A stretch of DNA of 10,227 bases from CAZLGM01 sp964558875 (GTDB lineage: Bacteria > Desulfobacterota > Desulfobulbia > Desulfobulbales > Desulfocapsaceae). The translations under genes were made by a program, and so were the position numbers. Shown here in pieces: positions 1 to 6,796 of this stretch (position 1 is its first letter; every line of letters starts with the position of its first letter). The notes beneath the pieces are model-generated. The model was not told where the DNA came from. It made no database searches and saw nothing but the letters and a program-made list of their open reading frames with translations. The stretch lies in assembly GCA_964558875.1 (NCBI GenBank), contig CAZLGM010000121.1, forward strand, positions 1 through 10,227, written 5' to 3'.

Positions 1-208
1 GAACAGGTAAAAATGAAAAGAATGGAAATCGTCCCGGTGGGTATCATTAATTTATATTTATAAGCAGGGGAGCATCCAGGTGGAAGAAAGACGTACTATA
101 TTCAAGTAATCCTAAACATACTAAACGATTCAGTGAAGAGATAGCAAGAAACGATCAGCTAAATTGTTTTTTTATGAAGAAATTCCGCAGGTATGAAAGT
201 GATAATTG
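1..208. other. Left-edge stretch without a supported gene
   Basis: No convincing coding region is visible. One plus-strand frame is open from the edge to a TAA at 48-50 and ends in the residues RPGGYH, so it could be the last codons of a gene lying to the left. About 15 codons are too few to support that. All other frames are closed by several stops. The remainder is AT-rich spacer downstream of the minus-strand PAS gene, and no clear rho-independent terminator was found. Confidence 0.4.
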
Positions 209-838
209 TTATTCGTTATCCAGTTCGGGGTACATCTTCTTTGAGCAGTCCGGGCAGATGCTGTGGCTGAACTGGGTGTCTGTTCGCTGTTCGATATATT
301 CTTCGATCTGGTTCCAGTAACCCTTGTCATCGCGGATTTTTTTACAGGAGGCACAGATTGGTAAGAAACCGGAAAGCACTTTTATTTCCTTCAGCGCTTG
401 AGTCAGTTTGTCATGCTCCTCCTGAAGAGCTATTTCGGCCTGTTTGCGTTTGGTGATATTTTTTGAGGTACAGATGACGGTCTCAACCGAACCGGCATCA
501 TCAAATATCGGTTTTGCGGTGGTGAGATAGTAGGTATCTCCAGTAGGCAGTGGAACTCTGACCTCGATTTCCACAGTCTTGCCTTCGCTGAACACCTTCT
601 TCACAACGGCAAACCGTTTATCGGCTTCCTCCTTTTCAAAGACGTCCCAGATTGTCCTGCCGATAATCTCATCGGTTGATTTGCGTACTCCATTGGCAAA
701 CGCCTTGTTAACATAACGGTAAGTCCCATCATCAAAGAAAGAAAACGTCGGATCCATCGATTCGTCGAGTAGAGCCCGATAATGCTGTTCGCTGTTTTGC
801 AGCTCCTCAATTTTTTTAATCAGTTTATCGTGGTCCAT
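209..838 (-). CDS. Single-PAS signalling protein with C-terminal Cys4 module
   Basis: A 209-residue soluble protein starting at ATG 838. Residues about 12-132 form a PAS sensor domain (the stretch YRALLDESMDPTFSF, then VNKAF, and the closing TSKNITKRKQAE). A short coiled-coil linker (about 133-155) leads to a compact C-terminal module beginning GFLPICASCKKIRDD and ending HSICPDCSKKMYP. Its cysteines C162, C165, C195 and C198 form two CxxC pairs that could bind a metal. This module is seen at the ends of PAS and receiver proteins in deltaproteobacteria; its biochemical role is not established to my knowledge. There is no kinase, GGDEF, HD-GYP or DNA-binding domain, so the protein probably works by binding a partner. 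The start lacks a strong Shine-Dalgarno (GGGCAG about 4 bases upstream). It is transcribed alone, with 187 bp to the next upstream gene. PAS assignment is secure; function is inference. Confidence 0.88.
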   Translation of the reverse strand: MDHDKLIKKIEELQNSEQHYRALLDESMDPTFSFFDDGTYRYVNKAFANGVRKSTDEIIGRTIWDVFEKEEADKRFAVVKKVFSEGKTVEIEVRVPLPTGDTYYLTTAKPIFDDAGSVETVICTSKNITKRKQAEIALQEEHDKLTQALKEIKVLSGFLPICASCKKIRDDKGYWNQIEEYIEQRTDTQFSHSICPDCSKKMYPELDNE

Positions 839-883
839 TTTTTCTGCCCGGTTGTCGTCTTTATCAATTACAAATAGTTTTCA

Positions 884-899
884 AACCGAAATGTCGGTT
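884..899. promoter_or_regulatory. Short perfect inverted repeat upstream of the PAS gene
   Basis: AACCGA (884-889), a 4-base spacer, then TCGGTT (894-899): a perfect 6-bp inverted repeat 46-61 bases upstream of the PAS gene start. On the minus strand a TTGAAA lies immediately downstream. It could be an operator or a leader hairpin, but no clear -10 box was identified, so this is only a candidate site. Confidence 0.25.
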
Positions 900-1025
900 C
901 ACTTCAGTCTATCACACTCATAAAAAAAAGAAACAAGTCCAGGATATGACGGTTTGCCGGGAAATATGGCCTTCAAGGTTTTTCAACAAGCTCAATTCTT
1001 GTTTACTGCTGATCGGGAGTTATTT

Positions 1026-1907
1026 CTAATCTCGAGTTGTTAACACCATTTTACCAACGTGGATGATAATCAGCAGGACTGCCCCGACGAGCAAACCGGC
1101 AATGAGGTCAGCAGCCAGAGAGGGCAAGAGAATCAGGGCATGATGAACAGCCTCGATGTTGTGAACAAACATACCGCCCCCCACCAGCAGCATGGCGATT
1201 GTTCCGACGATACCCAGCAGCCGGATCACTTTTGGCAGTGAGGCGACAAGGAGTTCTCCAGTGCGCAGCATGAATTGTTCGCTGCTTCCCTCTTTTTCGG
1301 CTGACCGTTCGATAAGTCTAATACCGGCATCATCCATTCGGACCAGCAGGGCAACCAGTCCGTATACACCGACGGTGGCAACAAGGGCAATCAGGCCAAC
1401 AACAATGATTTGAATAGTAAGTGACTTGTCAAGAACTGTTCCAAGGGTGATCACTATGATTTCGATTGAAAGGATGAAGTCGGTACGGATGGCCGATTTG
1501 ATCTTTGCACTTTCCCGTTTGACAATTTCCTCGGGATCTGCAGATTCCTGGGCAGCCACTTTTTTTGTTTCATGATCGATAAACCACTCGTAGACCTTTT
1601 CCGCTCCTTCATAACTTAAATAGGCACCGCCGATCAGCAGAATGGGAACAATGAGCCAGGAGGCAAATGCTGAAAGCAGAAAGGCAACCGGCAGAATAAT
1701 GACCTTGTTGATCATTGACCCTTTGGTGATCTCCCAGATAACCGGCAGCTCCCGGGAGGCATGAAAACCGGTGGCTTTTTCGGCATTCACAGCCAGATCG
1801 TCGCCCAGGAGTCCGGCTGTTTTCTTGGCAGCAACTTTGCTCATTACTGCAACATCATCGAGCAACAAAGCGACATCATCAAGTATTGCGAAAATTCCAC
1901 TGGCCAT
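1026..1907 (-). CDS. yedI: YedI/DUF808 family inner-membrane protein
   Basis: A 293-residue integral membrane protein of the DUF808 family, the E. coli YedI group. The N-terminus carries the family signature nearly unchanged (LDDVALLLDDVAVM, KVAAKKTAGLLGDDLAVNA, then RELPVIWEITKGS). The central motif IKSAIRTDFILSIEIIVITLG and the late motif LVGGGMFVHNI, followed by HHA, also match. Hydrophobic segments lie near residues 67-100, 142-160, 163-187, 228-248 and 262-288. Length fits the family (about 300). The molecular function of YedI is unknown; a permease-like role is sometimes suggested only from its topology. The start is ATG 1907 with an AAAGGAT ribosome-binding site 8 bases upstream. Flanking gaps of 187 and 236 bases suggest it is monocistronic. 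Family membership is very firm; the symbol is given by homology. Confidence 0.95.
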   Translation of the reverse strand: MASGIFAILDDVALLLDDVAVMSKVAAKKTAGLLGDDLAVNAEKATGFHASRELPVIWEITKGSMINKVIILPVAFLLSAFASWLIVPILLIGGAYLSYEGAEKVYEWFIDHETKKVAAQESADPEEIVKRESAKIKSAIRTDFILSIEIIVITLGTVLDKSLTIQIIVVGLIALVATVGVYGLVALLVRMDDAGIRLIERSAEKEGSSEQFMLRTGELLVASLPKVIRLLGIVGTIAMLLVGGGMFVHNIEAVHHALILLPSLAADLIAGLLVGAVLLIIIHVGKMVLTTRD

Positions 1908-1940
1908 AATTACAGATCCTTTACTTCAACTTCATTGAGA

Positions 1941-1968
1941 ATAATAAACAGAACAACTCCTATTGTAA
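1941..1968 (-). promoter_or_regulatory. Possible promoter for the DUF808 gene
   Basis: On the minus strand TTACAA (1963-1968) is followed after 16 bases by TATTAT (1941-1946), a good -10 match with a poor -35. It ends 33 bases before the start codon of the DUF808 gene. This is a consensus-based guess. Confidence 0.25.
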
Positions 1969-2143
1969 CCCATCACAGGATTGGTAACTTTGTGTTTCTA
2001 CATACATCTCATTGGTAAGTTGCCACAAGTGCCCCAGATTATTACAGGTGTGGCTGCTCGCTATAATATAAGTCCTATATGGGGAGCCGCGACCGTGAAA
2101 AGAAGGGGTGCCTGCGACGGCTTACCTCCGATTTACCTTTTTT

Positions 2144-3052
2144 TTAGATGATTGACAAGAGCTGATGCAGAAGAGGTAATGTAACAAAGCTTGCCACAAT
2201 ACCTATACCGACAAGGGCGGCAGTCAGGGTCGGAGCAAGATTGGCCAGGATTGCCAAAGCACCGGCGGAAACCATCGGCGGCATTGCCGCCTCAAAAATT
2301 GCTACCTGAACAATTATTCCATCAAGCCCTAGAAGGTAACAGCAGGCAAGGGCTGTCAATGGGGCGACCACCAGTTTAACCAGAAGCCCGAACGAGAGTT
2401 GTGATGCCTGTTGTTTGTCCAAACTGAGTTTGAGTTGAAAACCCACTGCGATCATTACCAGTGGGATAAGTGTTGCTGAAAGTGTGGATAATATACTCTC
2501 GGCAACTAGGGGGTAGGTGAACGGCCGGAGGCAAAATGCCAGGATCAGGGCGATAAATGGTGGAAAAGTAATTATTTTTTTCAATACGCTTTGAACAGAC
2601 GGTTTGTCTCCTGCTGTCCCGTAAAGTGCGATAATCAAAGAGCCGTAAGTTGCCAGTGCCAGAAACGAACCGAGTTGATCGTAGAGCAGAGCATACAAAA
2701 CAACGTCTTCGCCAAAAAAGGTGCCGACCATCGGGACACCGAGAAAAGATGTATTTCCCAATGGTACAACAAGTAAAAGACAGCCGGTTGTTGAGCGGCC
2801 CCATCTGAAAATCTTTGAAAAACATATAACCAGGCCGGCGGAAAAGACCAGCATGGCCCACGGCATAATAGCGATGATGAGGATATCTTGTGAGAATTCC
2901 AGTTCAGGAACCTTTAAGAGAATGAGGGCAGGCAGGGAAATGTAAATAACAAAAAGGTTGAGGACATTACCGGTTTCAGCATGAAAAACGTGAATCCGTT
3001 TGAGCAGCATGCCGATGAGCAGCAGAGCAACAATTATCACAAAGTTGTCCAC
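2144..3052 (-). CDS. AEC (auxin efflux carrier) family transporter
   Basis: A 302-residue polytopic membrane protein of the AEC/auxin efflux carrier-like permease family. It has the expected length and about ten hydrophobic helices in two five-helix halves: an N-terminal half with the typical LFVIYISLPALILLKV region, and a C-terminal half ending in alternating small and hydrophobic residues (GIGIVASFVTLPLL). Bacterial members export or exchange small organic acids such as malate or malonate, but the substrate cannot be read from the sequence. The start is a GTG at 3052, 9 bases after the stop of the preceding membrane-protein gene, with only a weak GGTGAG ribosome-binding site, which points to translational coupling. 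The next in-frame Met (residue 15) would cut the first helix. It is the last gene of the unit that begins with the Fe-S protein at 4200. Confidence 0.92.
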   Translation of the reverse strand: MDNFVIIVALLLIGMLLKRIHVFHAETGNVLNLFVIYISLPALILLKVPELEFSQDILIIAIMPWAMLVFSAGLVICFSKIFRWGRSTTGCLLLVVPLGNTSFLGVPMVGTFFGEDVVLYALLYDQLGSFLALATYGSLIIALYGTAGDKPSVQSVLKKIITFPPFIALILAFCLRPFTYPLVAESILSTLSATLIPLVMIAVGFQLKLSLDKQQASQLSFGLLVKLVVAPLTALACCYLLGLDGIIVQVAIFEAAMPPMVSAGALAILANLAPTLTAALVGIGIVASFVTLPLLHQLLSII

Positions 3053-3061
3053 AGGATCAGC

Positions 3062-3493
3062 TCACCGGTCGTATTGTTTGAGAAAGTTGAAACTGCTAAC
3101 AAAAAGAGCGGTTCCCACCGAGAGCTCGAGGGTTGCCAACCCAAGCAGAAAATACGTATTGGTTTGAGCCATTCGTCCAAGGGTTACTCCGGTAGTAATC
3201 ATCAGAGCTAGAAAGAGAAAAAAGCGGGGGCGGTAAAATTGGTGAATCTTCGGCTGCTCCAAACTGTCTATCCGCTGAAGATTCCTCAGGCATATCATTG
3301 AGAACATGGTCCTTCCTTTAATCCAGCCGACGATTATTGCCGTTGAAACGGCAGCGGCGAGCAGGGCCGGATGTGCCCCGGAGACCTTTGAGGCGAAGAA
3401 GAGTTTTGTGCTTTTAATACCAAGAACCACAACACCGCAGCACCAGACCAGGGCGGCAAGCAGCTTAAGGGTAGATGTTGAAGTCGTAATCAT
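3062..3493 (-). CDS. Unrecognised four-helix membrane protein
   Basis: A 143-residue protein, family not recognised. Four hydrophobic segments are visible, near residues 9-26, 42-58, 90-106 and 113-133, with a polar, basic loop (about 59-89) containing RNLQRIDSLEQPKIHQFYRPR. I chose ATG 3493 rather than the longer open frame to 3595. That ATG forms an ATGA overlap with the stop of the Fe-S gene upstream and is preceded by a strong AGGAAAGG ribosome-binding site. The extra 34 residues of the longer frame would lie over the Fe-S cluster codons of its neighbour. The overlap implies translational coupling to the Fe-S protein, and the AEC permease follows 9 bases downstream. No signal peptide, cysteine motif or catalytic residues stand out. 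A role in the membrane with either neighbour is inference from context only. Confidence 0.8.
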   Translation of the reverse strand: MITTSTSTLKLLAALVWCCGVVVLGIKSTKLFFASKVSGAHPALLAAAVSTAIIVGWIKGRTMFSMICLRNLQRIDSLEQPKIHQFYRPRFFLFLALMITTGVTLGRMAQTNTYFLLGLATLELSVGTALFVSSFNFLKQYDR

Positions 3494-4200
3494 GAACCTT
3501 TCCTGTTCACCAGTTTCAACCCATGTGGACAGACGGCTGAACAGATGCCGCAGTTGTGCCCTTTGTGAAACTGAAAATAGTTTTCCTTTTTCCACTTGTC
3601 ACATGCTTTCACATCAATGATTTCATGACGTTCCAATCCCGCAGACCAGGAAGCGCCTTTCAGGGCACCGGCAGGGCAGGCCTTCACGCAAATCCGGCAG
3701 CGACCGCAATAGCTTTTGTCCATGGGCGGACCACAGGGAAGTTCCATACGGGTGAACACGGTTCCCAACCTGACCCAGGAACCGAAGGGCCGGGTGATGA
3801 GTTGACAATGACGGCCGATCCAGCCTAAACCTGCCCGGGTGGCCGCAGTCTTCTGGGGAAAGTCCCCCTTGATATTCACTGTATCGGTGCGACTGGAGGC
3901 GGCAAGTGGTTGGGATTGATATCCTCTGCTGTTCAGCTCTGCCGACAGGGCTTGTGAGATTTCATTGATACGGTTATTGACCCGCTGATACTCATCGGCA
4001 TAAGGCTTATTGGGGCCATCCTGGATTGAAGCCATGATTTCAGGGTTCATCTGAAAAACCATAGAGATGGCGCGAGGGTAGGGGATTCCCTTTTCATCCT
4101 TGGGAGTATTGAACTCCTTCAGATTGGCAGCACCCCACAGGGGAACATCGTGTGTTGTCATCCATTGGCTGAGCCAGCCTGGAAAAATAGAATTCTCCAT
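3490..4200 (-). CDS. QueG-like 2[4Fe-4S] protein (COG1600-type)
   Basis: A 236-residue soluble iron-sulfur protein related to epoxyqueuosine reductase. The QueG-like core is seen at RAGLGWIGRHCQLIT and GSWVRLGTVFT. A double ferredoxin module follows: C165-C168-C171-C175 followed by Pro (CGRCRICVKACP), then C200, C217, C220 and C224 (CGICSAVCPHG), enough ligands for two [4Fe-4S] clusters. It is much shorter than true QueG (about 350-380 residues) because it lacks the C-terminal HEAT-type extension. The segment before GLGWIG reads KGDFPQKTAATRAG instead of the QueG VDSGP-type stretch that carries the catalytic Asp. A genuine tRNA queuosine role is therefore doubtful; it is better called a QueG-like reductase of unknown substrate, probably cobalamin- or flavin-dependent if active. 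ATG 4200 has a strong AAGGAG site (4211-4216). It heads a three-gene minus-strand unit. Confidence 0.88.
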   Translation of the reverse strand: MENSIFPGWLSQWMTTHDVPLWGAANLKEFNTPKDEKGIPYPRAISMVFQMNPEIMASIQDGPNKPYADEYQRVNNRINEISQALSAELNSRGYQSQPLAASSRTDTVNIKGDFPQKTAATRAGLGWIGRHCQLITRPFGSWVRLGTVFTRMELPCGPPMDKSYCGRCRICVKACPAGALKGASWSAGLERHEIIDVKACDKWKKENYFQFHKGHNCGICSAVCPHGLKLVNRKGS

Positions 4201-4470
4201 GAAAATGTATCTCCTTTTCTATCTAATGGTCAAATGGACTTTACTTTCGATGGACTCTCATATATTCAGAAACAGTCGACAATAGGATGTTTTTGCTTAT
4301 CATGGTTTAACTCCCAAGTCCAGTTTCATCTCATAAAACTTCAAAAGATCGTTTTCAATCCCTGTATTTGGGAAATGTGTACAGTCCATCCTGTGTGACC
4401 GGTTCAGCAGATTGTCAACTTTGTGACTTTAAAAAATCATAAATAAAAGCTGATAATTGGGGCCTCTTAA
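4201..4470. other. Divergent intergenic region, no gene recognised
   Basis: This lies between the minus-strand Fe-S gene and the plus-strand aminotransferase remnant. It is AT-rich and broken by stops in all frames. The AAGGAG ribosome-binding site of the Fe-S gene is at its left end (4211-4216). The promoters for the leftward unit, and possibly for the rightward DHH-CBS gene, should lie here or in the remnant that follows, but I could not pick out a convincing -35/-10 pair. Confidence 0.4.
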
Positions 4471-4625
4471 TGGGGACTCCTTTACCTTAGCCAGGAATTT
4501 GACATTGAAATTGGTGATGGTCTGGGTATTCTAGCAGGTAAAATATTGCCATTGGACTAGTGGGCCAAACAGCCCGCGTCGAAAATGTTGACAGGCTGCT
4601 CAAGAGGTTGAAACAGGTTGTGTGA
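4471..4625 (+). pseudogene. Frameshifted 3' remnant of an alanine-glyoxylate-type aminotransferase
   Basis: One frame gives LLYLSQEFDIEIGDGLGILA then GKI up to about 4544. After a one-base shift the next frame gives IGLVGQTARVENVDRLLKRL then KQVV, ending at TGA 4623-4625. Joined, these match the C-terminal end of class V (alanine-glyoxylate / serine-pyruvate) aminotransferases, where the family has GLG...GK, a hydrophobic-Arg pair, then IGLxG and ENVDR. The break falls where the family has Trp-Arg-Ile-Gly: a single missing base near 4548 (TTGCC instead of a TGGCGC-like sequence) explains the shift. Stops (4471-4473 and upstream) close the frame on the left, and the PLP-binding part is absent. 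This is a decayed tail of about 50 codons, not a functional gene. It ends 49 bases before the DHH-CBS start. Confidence 0.65.
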
Positions 4626-5944
4626 GCCCGAAAACATAAGCATAATAGTTGAAATAACAGACAAATACTGTTCTATGGATATTATTACGACACATAAAAA
4701 CACCGACTTCGATGCGCTTGCCTCAATCATAGCAGGAACGTTACTTTACCCTGGGGCTACGGGTGTCATACCCAAAATGGTCAATAAAAATGTCGAACGT
4801 TTTCTCTCTACCCATAAAACAGCATTTTCAATTGTCCTTCCCGGTGAAATTGACCTTGATCACGTTACCCGGCTGATTGTTGTGGATACTAATCAGTGGC
4901 GAAGGCTTGACCGGATGGAGGGGTTGAGAAAACGCCAGGACCTTGATATCCATGTGTGGGACCATCACGATGGTGATGGTGATATCCAATGCTCCTGGTC
5001 ATGTATTGAACCTGCGGGAGCGACCGTTAGTCTGATGGTTCGAGAGATGATCCGCCGCAACATGTCTCTTAGCCCACTGGACTCAACTGTTCTGCTTATT
5101 GGGCTTTACGAGGACACCGGCCACCTGACATATCCGGGTACCAGGCCAGGCGATGCCTATGCTGCTGCCTTCCTTCTTGCCAATGGTGCAGATTTAAATG
5201 TTGCTTCTGTCTTTCTCAATCCACCTTATGAGGAAACCCAGAAGGATATTCTTTTCGCTCTCCTTGAAAACACAGAAAAAATAACCCACAAGCGCGCCAC
5301 TATTGGTTTCAATATTACCAAACTCAGGCATAAGGTCCCAATGCTTTCCACAGTAGTCAACATGTATCGAAAGCTCATTAATACCGAAGCGGTCTTTGCT
5401 ATCTTTATCAATGACGAACATTCCAGCACCGTGATTGGGAGAAGCGGTACTGACCGCATTAATGTTGGCAGCATCCTGGAGCAAATCGGAGGGGGAGGTC
5501 ACTCAAGAGCAGCATCGGCCACAGTCAAAACGTCATCCCTGACACCTCAACAGATCAAAGAGAGCATTACCCTGCTTCTTGAAGACAGTAAAATCAGCGC
5601 CATACAGATTGCAGACATTATGTCCTATCCCGTAACCATGGTCAGTGGTGATACCACCATGAGAAAGGTTCATAATTTAATGGGAAAGCAGAAAATCCGT
5701 GGCGTTCTGGTGGGAACCGAACACAACCTTGAAGGTATAATCGTTCTCTGGGATTTCAAGAAACTGAAGCAGAACAGGCAATGGAAAAGCCCGGTTAAAG
5801 CGTTTATGGTCAGAAAAGTTCAAACCATACCACCCCACATTGAGCCTGCAGAAGCAGCCCAACTAATGGTATCAAAAAACATTGGCCATCTGCCGGTGGA
5901 ACACGAGGGAGAAATAATCGGGATTGTTACACGTACCGATATCC

Positions 5945-6177
<233 letters not shown>

Positions 6178-6184
<7 letters not shown>

Positions 6185-6206
6185 TAAATTGTCAGGATTG
6201 TAGTTT
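6178..6206 (+). promoter_or_regulatory. Sigma70-like promoter with operator-like palindrome
   Basis: A perfect TTGACA (6178-6183), a 17-base spacer, then TAGTTT (6201-6206), which keeps the three most conserved -10 positions. The -35 box is the left arm of an inverted repeat, TGACAA-TAAA-TTGTCA (6179-6194), the layout of a repressor site. Transcription would begin near 6213, upstream of the ATG at 6232, and would serve the PK-like and histidine kinase genes together. Confidence 0.5.
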
Positions 6207-6231
6207 TACTCAAGATGTTAAGAGACCTTCC

Positions 6232-6777
6232 ATGCTTGATAATGGAAGAGGGGAGTTCTCAGGGTTGGATGAGTCACGGTTCGACAGTTCTATTATCTTT
6301 TATTTACCTCGTTTTGATTCAACAGGCCCCTATTACCTGGTTAAGCATCTCGGTTTTACCCGTATGGGAAAGAGGGTAAAAGCAATTTCCCATCACCCTG
6401 TCAGCGAGACAGAAGGGCAGTTTCCAATAGAAGACACCCTGGCTGAATCGATGGCACAACTGTCACGGGACCTCCTCGTGCGGGCCATCATCATATCCCT
6501 CAAGGATCGTTCTCCGGCTGCCATGAGCTTATCAAGACCCGAAGCCACTGTCCTCGGTCTTTTAACTGGCTGCAAATCGAACCGCATTGCAAACCTCCTG
6601 TTGAGTGCCATCCCATTAACAGTGAAACCGGAAGAAAAGGGGGATTCTGTTTCGCTAGCAAAACGTTTCGTGCTGAAACTCTGCATTGCGTCAGAAGGCC
6701 ATAATATTCTCCTTGTCCCGGGGGTCAGCAGCGATTCTGTTTTAAACACGCCGAGCCTTACAGTCGTTAAGGTTTAG
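6232..6777 (+). CDS. Pyruvate-kinase C-terminal-domain-like protein
   Basis: A 181-residue soluble protein. Its second half (about residues 63-181) resembles the C-terminal alpha/beta domain of pyruvate kinase: FPIEDTLAESMAQLSRDLLV, RAIIISLKDRSPAAMSLSRP where PK has its AIVVFTxSGxTARxxSxxRP region, and the ending NILLVPGVSSDSVLNTPSLT-VVKV where PK has ITAGxPxGxxGxTNxxxV. The catalytic TIM barrel is absent, so it cannot be a pyruvate kinase; in PK this domain contributes to subunit contacts and effector binding. The first 60 residues (FDSSIIFYLPRFDSTGPYYL, then FTRMGKRVKAISHH) are not recognised. The frame is open back to GTG 6175, but the promoter at 6178-6206 favours ATG 6232 (weak AAGAG upstream); TTG 6265 behind GGGGAG is another option. 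The kinase gene follows after 19 bases. A ligand-binding partner or input for that kinase is inference. Confidence 0.7.
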   Translation: MLDNGRGEFSGLDESRFDSSIIFYLPRFDSTGPYYLVKHLGFTRMGKRVKAISHHPVSETEGQFPIEDTLAESMAQLSRDLLVRAIIISLKDRSPAAMSLSRPEATVLGLLTGCKSNRIANLLLSAIPLTVKPEEKGDSVSLAKRFVLKLCIASEGHNILLVPGVSSDSVLNTPSLTVVKV

Positions 6778-6796
6778 TCCAAGGAAAGCAATCATT

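Noticed and set aside
1..50. C-terminal codons of a plus-strand gene entering from the left edge.
   Set aside because: About 15 codons with no recognisable motif; too short to support.
987..1011. AACAAG...CTTGTT hairpin as a terminator of the DUF808 gene.
   Set aside because: Only a 6-bp AT-rich stem, with no proper T-run on the minus strand.
2090..2143. Stem-like GC-rich stretch followed by a T8 run just beyond the permease gene.
   Set aside because: The stem is imperfect and the T-run follows it only on the plus strand, whereas the permease is transcribed on the minus strand.
3494..3595. Extension of the four-helix membrane protein to the ATG at 3595 (177 residues).
   Set aside because: The extra 34 residues overlie the Fe-S protein's cluster codons. 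ATG 3493 has a strong ribosome-binding site and an ATGA overlap typical of coupled genes.
3490..4200. Calling the Fe-S protein QueG outright.
   Set aside because: It is more than 100 residues shorter than QueG, lacks the HEAT-type extension, and the expected Asp-bearing VDSGP-like stretch is not visible.
4588..4616. TTGACA as a -35 box for the DHH-CBS gene.
   Set aside because: No acceptable -10 hexamer at 16-18 bases; the motif is explained as codons (VD) of the aminotransferase remnant. The same holds for the TTGACA near 4498.
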